Shown piece after piece: positions 1-9,045 of a stretch of 64,000 nucleotides of DNA. The DNA is taken from assembly GCF_020783655.1 (NCBI RefSeq), contig NZ_JAJGQH010000006.1, positions 62,001 to 126,000 on the forward strand. The letters are read 5' to 3'. Source of the DNA: Xanthomonas melonis. Lineage in GTDB: Bacteria > Pseudomonadota > Gammaproteobacteria > Xanthomonadales > Xanthomonadaceae. The position numbers were made by a program, and so were the translations under genes. How positions within the stretch are numbered: position 1 is the first letter of the stretch; the number at the start of each line of letters is the position of its first letter. The notes beneath the pieces were generated by a model. It was not told the origin of the DNA. It ran no database searches and was given only the letters and a program-made list of their open reading frames with translations.

Positions 1-495
1 GTTTGGCGTCGCGTTGGCTGACCTGTCCGTCGATCCTGCCGAACAGCTTGCGTTCGCCCCTGCACCGGCTGAGCACCTGCCAAGGTCACCTCGAGCGAGC
101 CAGCGGTCAGTCCCTGCAGCATCCCGCGCCGTCGACAACGGGGCGCGGCCAGGCGTCGGCAGAGATGGCTTGCCGCGGTCGACGCCAGGCACTGCGAGCT
201 GGCGAAGCGCCGCCAGGACACCACCGCGCCCCGCCACAGTCAGGCCAGGCCAGCACCTGCACCCGTAGCGCGCAACGCCTCCCGGTGACGGCTCGGCGAC
301 CAGCCTCTCCGCAACCCACTGTCGCCCAACGCCGGCAGGCATCGGCCTCTGGAGCGGGCGGATGCCCACCACAACGACGCCAGCGCGAAGCTGTCCAGGC
401 CGGCAGTCACAGTTCCCGGCCGGCACCCGGCGCCGCATACCTGCTGCGCACGGCCATGCCCTATGCTTGCGGCTCATCCCATTCATACCGCGCGC
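1..495. other. Leading stretch without a supportable gene
   Basis: Several open frames cross this stretch on both strands, but their translations are rich in Arg, Pro, Ser and Ala with no recognisable motif, as expected for shadow frames in high-GC DNA. It may hold the degenerate end of a gene lying to the left of the window. I see no RNA gene, clear terminator or repeat in it. Confidence 0.4.
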
Positions 496-1692
496 ATGAG
501 CACCGTCCTGTCCGATCCAGCGGCCGAGCCACTTCCCTGCGCCCCCAAACCGCCTAGCGAAGCCTTGCGCCTGCAAGCCCTGCGTGGCTACGGCATTCTC
601 GATACCCCGCGCGAGGCGGCGTTCGAAGACATCACCCGGCTCGCGTCGATCATCTGCCAGACCCCGATCGCATTGATCAGCCTGGTCGATGCCGACCGCC
701 AGTGGTTCAAGAGCGAACTCGGCATGGGCGAGCGGGAAACCCCGTTGTTCAAGTCGATGTGCGCGCACGCGCTGCTCGACAACGACGTACTGGTGGTACC
801 GGACACCCGCGAAGACGTGCGCTTCTCGCGCAATCCGCTGGTCACCGGCGAGGCGCCGCTGTACTTCTATGCCGGCGCTCTGCTGAAGACCCCAGACGGC
901 CTGCCCCTGGGCACGGTCTGCGTGCTGGACCGGAAGCCGCGCCAGCTCACCGACGAGCAGGTCGAAGCGCTGCGCGCGCTTGCGCGCCAGACCATGGCGC
1001 AGCTGGAACTGCGCCGTGCACTGCTGATCGCAGAAGAGTCCGATCGCTACCGCAGCCGGCTGATGGCCATCGCCGGTCACGATCTCAAGACGCCATTACG
1101 CACGGCCGCCTACGCCATCGACAAGATGCGCAGGCATGCCAATGTCGATTCGATTCCCACCCTGGTGACCGCACGCGATGCGATCGGCCAGGTCGCGCGC
1201 GAGCTGGACGAACTGGCGACGCTGGCCGCGGCAGGCAAGTCCGCGATGCCCGACCTGCAACCGCTGCAGCTGGAGGACGTGCTGCACGCGGTACTGGGCG
1301 TCTGGCGCCAGCCAGCCATCGACAAGTGCCTGGCGCTGCGCCATGTGCCGACCTCGCTGCGCGTCCGCAGCCACCCCACCTTATTGACCACGCTGATCGG
1401 CAACCTGGTCGGCAATGCGGTCAAGTACACCGAGCGCGGACGCGTGCTGGTCGGTGCGCGTCGTCGCCCCGGCCATGCCGTGGTGGAAATCATCGACAGC
1501 GGCATCGGTCTGAATCTGGAACAACCCGAACAGGTCTTCCAGGCCTTCCGCCAGGCCGACCCACGCAGCGACGGCCTGGGTATCGGCCTGTGGATCGTGC
1601 ACCGCACTGCCGAGACGCTGGGCTGCGAGGTCAGCGTGCGCTCCCGCCCGGAAGGCGGCACCTGCTTCTCCGTGCGGATTCCGCTTGCCTGA
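496..1692 (+). CDS. GAF-domain sensor histidine kinase
   Basis: Soluble hybrid of an N-terminal GAF sensor (about residues 30-165, 'SLVDADRQWFKS' and 'PDTREDVRFSRNPLV') and a histidine kinase core. The H-box reads GHDLKTPLR with the phospho-acceptor at His195. The N-box is NLVGNAVKYT (Asn307), followed by DSGIGL near 334 and the glycine box GLGIGLWIVHR near 358. No membrane segment is visible, so the signal is probably cytosolic; the ligand is unknown. No response regulator lies next to it, so its partner must be elsewhere. I chose the ATG at 496 because homologues of this kind begin shortly before the GAF domain. An upstream in-frame start at 463 would add 11 poorly conserved residues. Confidence 0.85.
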   Translation: MSTVLSDPAAEPLPCAPKPPSEALRLQALRGYGILDTPREAAFEDITRLASIICQTPIALISLVDADRQWFKSELGMGERETPLFKSMCAHALLDNDVLVVPDTREDVRFSRNPLVTGEAPLYFYAGALLKTPDGLPLGTVCVLDRKPRQLTDEQVEALRALARQTMAQLELRRALLIAEESDRYRSRLMAIAGHDLKTPLRTAAYAIDKMRRHANVDSIPTLVTARDAIGQVARELDELATLAAAGKSAMPDLQPLQLEDVLHAVLGVWRQPAIDKCLALRHVPTSLRVRSHPTLLTTLIGNLVGNAVKYTERGRVLVGARRRPGHAVVEIIDSGIGLNLEQPEQVFQAFRQADPRSDGLGIGLWIVHRTAETLGCEVSVRSRPEGGTCFSVRIPLA

Positions 1693-2297
1693 GGCTTGTT
1701 GATCGATTCGCCTGGCAGTGGGCTCGCGTGGACGGCCGGCGTCTGGCGAGTTGTCCGCGGGCGGCGCTGCGCGCGGCATCCGGCTCGCCCCTGTACAGCT
1801 GCGTGGCCTTGCATAAAAAAGGCGGACCCGGGCTCCCGACCCGGGTCCGCCGCCAAGCACGCCAGGCCTCTCCCCAGGGACCCGGGTGCGCCAGCCGCTC
1901 TGTGCGCAGCCTCGCGCAGCAGTGATGCGACAGCGCTAGCAACCCTCCACGACACCCCACTGACCAGACCGGCAAGGCGATAGCGGCATCGCCGGTCCTG
2001 CGTCGTCCACCCCTAGACGTCCGAAGGTAGTCGTCTCATGGCTGCTATAAGGATTTACGACAGGGCGCAGCGCAACTTGAAGGACGCTGGCGACACCGGC
2101 ACAGGCGGCCCTGACAGAGGTAGGGGGAATCACCGACAGCGCGCGTTCGCGTACGCCACAAGGGCCAACTAAATCATTGGTTGAAACTACTTTTTCGTGC
2201 ATGGCCGACTGTGCAATGCAGCATGCAGCGGAAGGCGGAAGGCCTGTTCCGACCACATCGCCGGGAGATCGCAGCGCTCCGCCACTGACGACTCCCG
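1693..2297. other. 605-bp intergenic region, possible leftward small RNA
   Basis: No convincing coding sequence is seen. The minus strand has an open frame (about 1936-2256) with no recognisable motif. The region holds the leftward terminator at 1815-1851 and a locally AT-richer patch near 2170-2200 that could contain a promoter. A short leftward transcript ending at the terminator would explain both. This is inference. Confidence 0.4.
1815..1851 (-). terminator. Strong leftward terminator with no obvious gene upstream
   Basis: A perfect 12-bp GC stem (1821-1832 with 1840-1851) has a 7-nt loop. Read on the minus strand it is followed by six U residues. There is no U-run on the plus side, so it terminates leftward transcription. 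The nearest annotated leftward gene ends 450 bp to the right. Confidence 0.75.
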
Positions 2298-2567
2298 CTA
2301 GTCCGACGCCTGCCGCGCGAACCAGTTCGCCGAATGCACCTCTTCACTGGCGACCTCGAGCAGCTGCCGCAGCGTTGCCAGTGGAACCTGCACCACCGCA
2401 TCGCCGGACGGCAGGGTGACCCATAAGGTGTCGTCCTGCGGGTCGGCGGACACGGTCACCAGCGCCTGCTCGTTTCCGTCGACGCAGGCCGACAGCTGCA
2501 GCGACAGCCCGCCGTCCGGTTCGGACAACCACAACCGGCTCAATGCGGGACGCATGGGCGCGCTCAT
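2298..2567 (-). CDS. Small hypothetical protein downstream of cysB
   Basis: An 89-residue acidic soluble protein beginning MSAPMRPALSRLW, with no signal peptide or membrane segment. I do not recognise the family. It starts 8 nt after the cysB stop codon, so the two are probably cotranscribed. The codon pattern and acidic composition look real, unlike the Arg-rich N-terminal extension of the longer open frame starting at 2759, which overlaps the cysB coding region and was discarded. Confidence 0.6.
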   Translation of the reverse strand: MSAPMRPALSRLWLSEPDGGLSLQLSACVDGNEQALVTVSADPQDDTLWVTLPSGDAVVQVPLATLRQLLEVASEEVHSANWFARQASD

Positions 2568-2575
2568 CGCATCGC

Positions 2576-3559
2576 TCAGCTGGTAATGGTCTGGGTGAGC
2601 GATTCCCAGGTCGGCGGCAGCGGCCAGTCCGGTGCCTGGTTGCCGTCCAGGACGCGGCGCAGGTCGCGTTTGTCGATCTGCGGGGCCAGTACATGCACCA
2701 GATCCAGCGCATAGTCGCGCAGCACACGGTCGCGCGGCAGCACCGCCCAGGCGATGCACTCGGCGATGGGCGCCGGTGCCGGCCAGGCCCGCAGGTCTTC
2801 GTCGTACGCGCTGATCGCCATCTCCGCCACCAACCCCACGCCGAGCCCGGCGCGGACGTAGGTCTTGATCAGATCGGCATCCAGCGCGGTCAGCGCGATG
2901 CTTGGCTCCAGCCCTACCTGCGCAAACGCCCGCTGCAGCGAGGAGCCCGGCCGGGTGGACGATTCGTAGCTGATCAAGGGGTGCTCGGACAGCGCCTGCA
3001 TGTCCGGCGTCACCCTCGGAGTGTCCAGCGCATGACCGCGTGGCACCACCACCAGCCGCCGCCAGCGGTACAGCGGCACCGCGATCCCGGCACCAGGCTC
3101 GCCGCCGGCGGTACTCACCACGGCGATATCGGCATCGCCCTGGCTGAGCAGATCCAGCGCTGCACTTTCGGCGGCCTGCTGCAGGTGCACGCTCACCTGC
3201 GGGTAGGAATGCTTGATCTGCGCCACCGCCGGCGGCAGCACGAAACGCGCCTGGGTATGGGTGGTGGTCAGGGTCAGCTGCCCCTGACTCTCGCGGCGCT
3301 GATTGGCCGCGTAGGTACGGATGTTGTTGGCCTCGGCCAGCACCGCGCGGGCGCGCTCGATCACCTCCACCCCGGCCGGCGTCACCGTGTCCAGGCTGCG
3401 CCCCTTGCGCACGAACAACAGAAAGCCCAGCTCGTCCTCCAGTTGCTTGAGCTGCTTGGACAGGCCGGGCTGGGTGGCGTGCACCCGCGCGGCGGCCAGC
3501 GTGATGTTCAGCTCGGCATCGGCGATGGCCACCAGATAACGAAGTTGGGTCAGCGTCAT
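2576..3559 (-). CDS. cysB: LysR-type regulator of the CysB family
   Basis: 327 residues, close to E. coli CysB (324). The N-terminal winged helix-turn-helix is MTLTQLRYLVAIADAELN through the QPGLSKQLKQLEDELG recognition region. A LysR substrate-binding domain follows from about residue 90 and contains the characteristic TTHTQARFVLP segment. Known members sense O-acetylserine or N-acetylserine and activate sulfate and thiosulfate assimilation genes. It is divergent from cysG-cysK, with about 165 bp between start codons where its operator would be expected, so autoregulation and control of the neighbours are likely. Confidence 0.88.
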   Translation of the reverse strand: MTLTQLRYLVAIADAELNITLAAARVHATQPGLSKQLKQLEDELGFLLFVRKGRSLDTVTPAGVEVIERARAVLAEANNIRTYAANQRRESQGQLTLTTTHTQARFVLPPAVAQIKHSYPQVSVHLQQAAESAALDLLSQGDADIAVVSTAGGEPGAGIAVPLYRWRRLVVVPRGHALDTPRVTPDMQALSEHPLISYESSTRPGSSLQRAFAQVGLEPSIALTALDADLIKTYVRAGLGVGLVAEMAISAYDEDLRAWPAPAPIAECIAWAVLPRDRVLRDYALDLVHVLAPQIDKRDLRRVLDGNQAPDWPLPPTWESLTQTITS

Positions 3560-3723
3560 GGGCTTATGTCCAAAAAAGCGCGAGGCGCCACAAGGCCTTC
3601 GACTGTAGTGGAGTTCCGGGGGCCAGCTTATAACCGAACGCTATTTTTAGGGTGTATGAAGTCATTTCCGACCGCTATATGCCGGCGGTACGGTCTGGCC
3701 CTTCCTTTCGATACCCCCGGACC

Positions 3724-4929
3724 GTGACCGCTGCGTTCCCGCTCCTTGCCGACCTGTGTGGCCGCGCCGTCCTGGTGGTCGGCGGCGGCGTCGCCGCCGA
3801 ACGTGCAACGGCCAGCCTGCTGCAGACTGGCGCACGGCCATTGGTCGGCGCCCCGGCACTGACCAGGCAACTCCGGCAGTGGGTGCAGGCCGGCCAGGTG
3901 CGTTGGCTGGCCGGACACTTCCACGCCGACTGGCTCGCCCTGCCCGACGCTCCGCTCTGGCTCACCGTCGCCGCCAGCGAAGACCACGACCTCAACCACG
4001 CCTTGCGCACTGCCGCCGGCCGCCAGCGCCTGCTCACCCATACCGCCGCGCCGGTCAGCGCACCTGCCGCCGCGCCCTCCCCCCCGCAGCGCAGCGGTAT
4101 CGCTGCGCCGAGCCCCGGCAGCGTCACCCTGGTCGGCGCCGGTCCTGGCGACCCCGGGCTGCTCACCCGGCATGCGCTGCGCGCGCTGCGGCAGGCCGAG
4201 GTGGTCCTGCACGACCGGCTGGTCAGCCCGCAGATCCTGCGCCTGGCCCGCCGCGGCGCCGTGCTGGTGGAAGTCGGCAAGGCCGCGCAAGGGCATAGCA
4301 CGCGCCAGGAACAGATCCACGCACTGATGCTCGAATACGCCCGCGCCGGGCGCCGCGTGGTCCGCCTGAAGGGCGGGGACGCGTTCGTCTTCGGCCGCGG
4401 CGGCGAAGAACTGGAGTTCCTGCAGGCGCACGGCATCGGCTTCCAGGTGATTCCCGGCATCACCGCCGCGCTCGCCTGCGCCGCCTATGCCGGCATTCCA
4501 CTCACCCATCGCGACCACGCGCAGTCGCTGCGGCTGGTCACCGCCCATTGCAAGGATTCGCTGGACACCCTGGACTGGCAGGCGCTGGGTCAGGAGCGGC
4601 AGACCCTGACCTTCTACATGGGCGTGGCCGGGCTGGACGCCATCCAGCACCGCCTGCTGCAGGCCGGCCGCGCAGCCGGCACCCCGTTCGCGCTGGTAGA
4701 GAACGGCTCCCGCCCGCAGCAGCGCGTGATCACCGGTACGCTGGCCACGCTGGCAACCACCGCCCAACGGCATGCCGTGCGCGCCCCCGCGTTGTTGATC
4801 CTGGGCGAGGTCGCGGCCCTGGCACGGTCGCTGCACTGGTTCGGCGCCGCCCCCCTGACTGCCGAGCCGCCAGCGCTGCCCTCACCCGACGCAACGCCCC
4901 ACCCGCACACACTCGCCCACGCAGCCTGA
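3724..4929 (+). CDS. cysG: Siroheme synthase with reduced N-terminal module
   Basis: The C-terminal two thirds (from about residue 128) is a uroporphyrinogen-III C-methyltransferase: [33 protein letters not shown] and the [20 protein letters not shown] segment. The N-terminus carries the NAD-binding fold of precorrin-2 dehydrogenase ([23 protein letters not shown]). The dimerisation/ferrochelatase region of about 85 residues found between these modules in enteric CysG is absent and replaced by an Ala/Pro linker. At 401 residues it is shorter than E. coli CysG (457). The GTG at 3724 is chosen because it directly precedes the conserved fold; upstream starts (3652, 3679) would add a non-conserved leader. 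Siroheme is the cofactor of sulfite reductase, fitting the cysB/cysK context. Confidence 0.82.
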   Translation: MTAAFPLLADLCGRAVLVVGGGVAAERATASLLQTGARPLVGAPALTRQLRQWVQAGQVRWLAGHFHADWLALPDAPLWLTVAASEDHDLNHALRTAAGRQRLLTHTAAPVSAPAAAPSPPQRSGIAAPSPGSVTLVGAGPGDPGLLTRHALRALRQAEVVLHDRLVSPQILRLARRGAVLVEVGKAAQGHSTRQEQIHALMLEYARAGRRVVRLKGGDAFVFGRGGEELEFLQAHGIGFQVIPGITAALACAAYAGIPLTHRDHAQSLRLVTAHCKDSLDTLDWQALGQERQTLTFYMGVAGLDAIQHRLLQAGRAAGTPFALVENGSRPQQRVITGTLATLATTAQRHAVRAPALLILGEVAALARSLHWFGAAPLTAEPPALPSPDATPHPHTLAHAA

Positions 4930-4946
4930 TTCCGACGGAGACCCCC

Positions 4947-5906
4947 ATGGCCCTGTACGACACCATCCTCGACACCATTGGCCGCACCCCGGTGGTCAGA
5001 CTCAACCGCCTGGCACCGGACCACGTGTCGCTGTACGTCAAGGTCGAATCGTTCAACCCCGGCGGCTCGGTCAAGGACCGCCTGGCACTGGCGATCATCC
5101 TCGACGCTGAACAACGCGGCCTGCTCAAACCCGGCGACACCATCGTGGAGGCCACCTCCGGCAACACCGGCGTGGCGCTGGCCATGGTGGCTGCCGCACG
5201 TGGCTACAAGTTTGTCGCCACCATGGTGGAAACCTTCTCCATCGAGCGCCGCAAGCTGATGCGCGCCTACGGCGCCAAGGTGATCCTGACCCCGGCCGCC
5301 GAGCGCGGCAGCGGCATGGTGCGCAAGGCCAAGGAACTGGCCGAGCAGCATGGCTGGTTCCTGGCCAGCCAGTTCGCCAACCCGGCCAACCCGGCCTATC
5401 ACCGCAACACCACCGCCGCCGAGATCCTGCGCGACTTCGCCGGGCAGCGGCTGGACCATTTCGTCACCGGCTGGGGCACCGGCGGCACCCTCACCGGAGT
5501 GGGCGAAGTGCTGCGCGTGGCCCGCCCGGAAGTGCGCATCACCGCCACCGAGCCGGCCGGCGCCGCGCTGCTGCAAGGCCAGGACTGGAAGCCGCACAAG
5601 ATCCAGGGCTGGACGCCTGACTTCGTGCCGGACGTCCTCAACCGCGAGGTCGCGCACGAAGTGTTGAGCGTGGAAGACACCGACGCCATCAGCGTGGCGC
5701 GCCGCCTGGCCGCAGAGGAAGGCATCTTCACCGGCATCTCCGGCGGCGGCACGGTCGCCACCGCGCTGCGCGTAGCCGACGCTGCCGCACCGGGCGTGGT
5801 GATCCTGGCCATGCTGCCCGACACCGGCGAGCGCTATTTCTCCACCCCGCTGTTCGCCGACATCAACGAGGGCTCCGACGACGACTGGCTGGCCGGTCTG
5901 CCCTGA
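4947..5906 (+). CDS. cysK: Cysteine synthase A (O-acetylserine sulfhydrylase)
   Basis: 319 residues, fold-type II PLP enzyme making cysteine from O-acetylserine and sulfide. PLP lysine is Lys43 in FNPGGSVKDR. The substrate loop TSGNTG is at 70-75, the phosphate-binding loop is GWGTGGTLTGVG, and the PLP-ring serine region is GISGGGTVATAL. It starts 17 nt after cysG with a GGAG ribosome-binding site, so it is cotranscribed with siroheme synthesis. The C-terminus (ERYFSTPLF) is typical for the family. Confidence 0.93.
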   Translation: MALYDTILDTIGRTPVVRLNRLAPDHVSLYVKVESFNPGGSVKDRLALAIILDAEQRGLLKPGDTIVEATSGNTGVALAMVAAARGYKFVATMVETFSIERRKLMRAYGAKVILTPAAERGSGMVRKAKELAEQHGWFLASQFANPANPAYHRNTTAAEILRDFAGQRLDHFVTGWGTGGTLTGVGEVLRVARPEVRITATEPAGAALLQGQDWKPHKIQGWTPDFVPDVLNREVAHEVLSVEDTDAISVARRLAAEEGIFTGISGGGTVATALRVADAAAPGVVILAMLPDTGERYFSTPLFADINEGSDDDWLAGLP

Positions 5907-5963
5907 GTGGAGCCGGTAGGGCGAGCGGTGGCGGGGATGGTGTAGGGGCTGCGGGTTTGGTTC

Positions 5964-6147
5964 GGGACCCGGGACCCGGGACCCGGGACCCGGAAAAGCG
6001 TAGTCCTGCTGCAATCTGCTGTTGTGGACGGTTGGCCATCTCTCGGTGGATGAACTCACCTGACCGGCGGCGGCTCTCAGGTCGCACGCACTGGCATCGT
6101 GTCTGCCTGGCTCTTACGGGTCCCGGGTCCCGGGTCCCGAGTCCCGG
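5964..6147. repeat. Inverted pair of GGGACCC heptad arrays
   Basis: Four tandem GGGACCC units (5964-5993) are followed, after a 124-bp spacer, by four units in the opposite sense, GGGTCCC with one variant (6118-6147). The two arms are complementary and could fold into one long hairpin in DNA or in the cysK transcript. The spacer shows no open frame or similarity to the spacer of the related element at 32381-32559. Confidence 0.85.
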
Positions 6148-6211
6148 CCCTCCCCACCTCCCACCCCCGTCAAGGAACCGTTAGGATGGCGGCCCTGACG
6201 CAGGGAGAAAT

Positions 6212-6721
6212 GTGGTGAGCAACCGGCCGTATGGACACAGCGAGACCCGCGCCACGCGGGCGCCATGGCTGGTGAAGATGACCTCGCCGGTGCATTTCGC
6301 GCTGGCGCTCGGCCTGGGCGCATGGCTGCAAGGCGTGCTGGACCTGCCGCTCCCTGCCCCGTCGCTGCTGGCCTGGATCCAGCTGGCCGGCGGCCTGGTC
6401 GCCTGCCTGGGACTGGTGCTGGCGGTGAGCTGCTTCGTCCTGTTCGCACGCCGACGTACCACCATCCTGCCCAGCGGCCATCCCTCCCGACTGGTGCTCG
6501 ACGGCCCGTACCGGGTCACCCGCAACCCGATGTACCTGGCACTGGTGCTGAGCCATGTCGGGCTATGCCTGCAGCTGGGTCAGCTATGGGCGGTGCCTCT
6601 GGTTGCACTGCCCTGGCTGGCGCTGCAGCGCTACGTCATTCCGTTCGAAGAAGCGCGGCTGCGTGCCGAATTCGGACGCACCTACGCCGATTACTGCGCG
6701 CGCGTCCGTCGCTGGCTGTAG
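6212..6721 (+). CDS. Isoprenylcysteine carboxyl methyltransferase family membrane protein
   Basis: 169 residues with hydrophobic segments at about 25-48, 52-78 and 110-135. The C-terminal signature of this methyltransferase/NnrU-like fold is present: LDGPYRVTRNPMYLALVL, then the E-E pair in IPFEEARLRAEFG followed by TYADYCARVRRWL. Members transfer methyl groups from SAM to lipids or isoprenylated substrates; the actual substrate here is unknown. The start is GTG at 6212 or 6215 behind a CAGGGAG ribosome-binding site. It is separated from cysK by the heptad-repeat element. Confidence 0.8.
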   Translation: MVSNRPYGHSETRATRAPWLVKMTSPVHFALALGLGAWLQGVLDLPLPAPSLLAWIQLAGGLVACLGLVLAVSCFVLFARRRTTILPSGHPSRLVLDGPYRVTRNPMYLALVLSHVGLCLQLGQLWAVPLVALPWLALQRYVIPFEEARLRAEFGRTYADYCARVRRWL

Positions 6722-6904
6722 CGCCAGGACGAAGAACCGATCGATCCGATCGATGGATCCAGCCTCTCCGCAAGGCGTGGCATGGGCCCCGATCGCGCAT
6801 GCCCGAACCGTCGCAGGCGATGAGATGAATGGACGTTAGCGTGCCTCCGTCGCAACGCCTAACCCATCACGCTTTCATCATTCAAATCCCATAACTATCG
6901 CTGC

Positions 6905-7444
6905 ATGAAAATCGAAGTCTGGCAAGGCGACATCACCGAACTCGACGTTGACGTCATCGTCAACGCGGCCAACGAATCACTGCTTGGCGGTGGTGGCGTG
7001 GACGGCGCCATCCACCGTGCTGCCGGCCCCCGCCTGCTGCAGGCCTGCGAGGCATTGCCGCAGGTGCGGCCCGGCGTGCGTTGTCCCACCGGCGAGATCC
7101 GCGTCACCGATGGTTTCGACCTCAAGGCCCGCCACGTGTTTCACACGGTCGGCCCGATATGGCGCGACGGCAAGCACAACGAGCCCGAGCAACTGGCCAA
7201 TTGCTACTGGCAGTCGCTGAAGCTGGCCGAGCAGATGCTGCTGCATTCCATCGCATTCCCGGCCATCAGTTGCGGCATCTACGGCTACCCGCTGTACCAG
7301 GCCGCCCGCATTGCCGTGACCGAAACACGCGACTGGCAACGCTCGCACAAGGTGCCCAAACACATCGTGCTGGTGGCCTACAACGAAGCGACCTACAAGG
7401 CCTACCAGCAGGCCCTGTCAATGCAGGAAACCGCGGCCGCCTGA
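6905..7444 (+). CDS. ymdB: Macrodomain O-acetyl-ADP-ribose deacetylase
   Basis: A 179-residue single macrodomain. The ADP-ribose pocket is visible as DVIVNAANESLLGGGGVDGA, the Gly-rich region after it, and AFPAISCGIYGYP. The length equals E. coli YmdB (177). Family members hydrolyse O-acetyl-ADP-ribose and remove mono-ADP-ribose from proteins. It starts directly after an AT-rich stretch and appears monocistronic, with a bidirectional terminator 210 bp downstream. Confidence 0.9.
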   Translation: MKIEVWQGDITELDVDVIVNAANESLLGGGGVDGAIHRAAGPRLLQACEALPQVRPGVRCPTGEIRVTDGFDLKARHVFHTVGPIWRDGKHNEPEQLANCYWQSLKLAEQMLLHSIAFPAISCGIYGYPLYQAARIAVTETRDWQRSHKVPKHIVLVAYNEATYKAYQQALSMQETAAA

Positions 7445-7657
7445 CCGCACTGCACGGCTCGATGCGGCATGCAACGACGAGCGCCGCAAGGCGCTCGTTA
7501 CGCTTTGGCAGCCCGGATGGACACTTGCCCATCTCCGATACATTACTCAGGCGTATCCCGAAGGTCTGCAACAACGTGCGCAGTTGGAGGCCGGGCGCTG
7601 CGGCTGGAAACCCGCGCGATCGAACGCTGGGGCCTTGGTTGCGATGTTCGAGTTCAA

Positions 7658-7689
7658 TAAAAAACGCCGGCATCGCTGCCGGCGTTTTT
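7658..7689. terminator. Bidirectional terminator between ymdB and fba
   Basis: A GC stem (ACGCCGGC with GCCGGCGT) has A-residues on its left and a T-run on its right, so it can terminate both the rightward ymdB transcript and the leftward aldolase transcript. Confidence 0.85.
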
Positions 7690-7730
7690 GCACTCAGGTT
7701 TGAGCCGGCCTTGCAGCCCCGCTCACACGA

Positions 7731-8735
7731 TCAACCCTTCCACTTGCCCAGCGCGGCCAGGCCGTTCTCCTTGGCGCGCTCGTAGATGATCTGCTGCGCC
7801 TTGGCGTAGTTGCCGGTCATATCCTGCGACCACAGCTTCAGTGCGGCCTGCTGCATCGCGCGGCCGTACGAGAAGCTCAGCGGCCACGGCAGGTTGCCGA
7901 GCTGGTGCATTTCGTTGAGGTGCGCGGTGGACTGCTCGTCGGTCTGGCCGCCGGACAGAAACACGATGCCAGGCAGGATCGCCGGCACGGTGGATTTCAG
8001 GCACATCACGGTGGATTCGGCCACTTCCTCGACGCTGGCCTGCTCCTCGCAGCTCTTACCGGAGATGACCATCGACGCCTTCAGGATGGTGCCTTCGAGC
8101 ACGACATTCTGCTCGTACAGCGCACCGAACAGCGAGCGCAGGGTGGCTTCGGTGACCTCGTAGCAGGTCTCGATGTCATGGGTGCCGTCCATGATCACTT
8201 CCGGTTCCACCATCGGCACCAGGCCCTGCTCCTGGCACAGCGCTGCATAGCGGGCCAGCGCATGCGCATTGGCCTCGATGCAGGTGCCGGACGGGATGTC
8301 CTCGCCGATGTTGATGACCGCACGCCACTTGGCGAAGCGCGCGCCCAGCGTGTAGTACTCCTCCAGACGCGCCCGCAGGCCGTCCAGACCTTCGGTCACC
8401 AGTTCGCCCGGCATGCCAGCCAGCGGCTGCGCGCCCTTGTCCACCTTGATGCCCGGGATGATGCCGTGGTCGGCCATGTACTTGGCGAACGGCACGCCGT
8501 CCTTGGTCTTCTGACGGATGGTCTCGTCGAACAGGATGGCGCCAGAGATGTAATCGCTCAGCTTGGGCGTGGTCAGCAGCAGTTCGCGGTAGGCGCGGCG
8601 GTTTTCCTCGATGTTCTCGATGCCGACGCTGGCAAACCGCTTGGCGATCGTGCTGGTCGATTCGTCGATGGCGATGATGCCCTTGCCCGGGGCCACCATG
8701 GCCTGGGCGGTTTCGGCAAGCTGTTCGATGCTCAT
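7731..8735 (-). CDS. fbaB: Class I fructose-bisphosphate aldolase
   Basis: 334 residues; a Schiff-base aldolase of the eukaryote-like class I type, interconverting fructose-1,6-bisphosphate with DHAP and glyceraldehyde-3-phosphate. Visible landmarks are KGIIAIDESTSTIAKR (20-30), FAKWRAVINIG and the active-site lysine Lys219 in VVLEGTILKASMV, then GIVFLSGGQ. The C-terminus does not end in the Tyr of animal enzymes. A TATACT -10-like box lies at 8769-8774 on the minus strand, about 35 bp upstream of the start. It is followed by the bidirectional terminator at 7658-7689. Confidence 0.93.
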   Translation of the reverse strand: MSIEQLAETAQAMVAPGKGIIAIDESTSTIAKRFASVGIENIEENRRAYRELLLTTPKLSDYISGAILFDETIRQKTKDGVPFAKYMADHGIIPGIKVDKGAQPLAGMPGELVTEGLDGLRARLEEYYTLGARFAKWRAVINIGEDIPSGTCIEANAHALARYAALCQEQGLVPMVEPEVIMDGTHDIETCYEVTEATLRSLFGALYEQNVVLEGTILKASMVISGKSCEEQASVEEVAESTVMCLKSTVPAILPGIVFLSGGQTDEQSTAHLNEMHQLGNLPWPLSFSYGRAMQQAALKLWSQDMTGNYAKAQQIIYERAKENGLAALGKWKG

Positions 8736-8870
8736 GTAGTTCCTGTGGCAGCAGCGGGGGAGAACGAAAGTATAGCGACGAAAGTCGTATACATTCCTTC
8801 ACGGAATGCCTGCAACCGATTACACCCTTGTCGCGTGACAGGATGTGTGGCGTTGCTCGCATCGCGTTAC

Positions 8871-8891
8871 GGATTCGGGATTCGGGATTCG
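8871..8891. repeat. GGATTCG heptad array, single arm
   Basis: Three period-7 units of the GGGATTC type sit in the 310-bp spacer between pyk and fba. No complementary arm is visible in the rest of the spacer. Related arrays occur at 12594-12617, 49467-49490, 53313-53324 and 53392-53420. Confidence 0.7.
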
Positions 8892-8968
8892 TCAACGCTG
8901 AGCATGACGTGCAGCCTGTTGCTTGCTTTGCTGTGATGCATGGCGCCGACTGCGGCTGCGCAACACAG

Positions 8969-9036
8969 CACAACGGCGGCCCTGGGGCCGCCGTTGCGTG
9001 TCGCATCTTCCGGCCCGGCGCATGCGCCGGGTGCCG
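8969..9036 (-). terminator. Two GC hairpins downstream of pyk
   Basis: Two hairpins follow the pyk stop codon on the minus strand: CCCGGCGCATGCGCCGGG near 9012-9030 and a CAACGGCGGC stem near 8970-8995. Neither has a good U-run, so termination is plausible but not certain. Confidence 0.4.
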
Positions 9037-9045
9037 TCGACGGGA

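Noticed and set aside
3..557. Open frame of 184 codons at the left edge
   Set aside because: Arg/Pro/Ser-rich translation with no motif; it overlaps the histidine kinase start in another frame and looks like a high-GC shadow.
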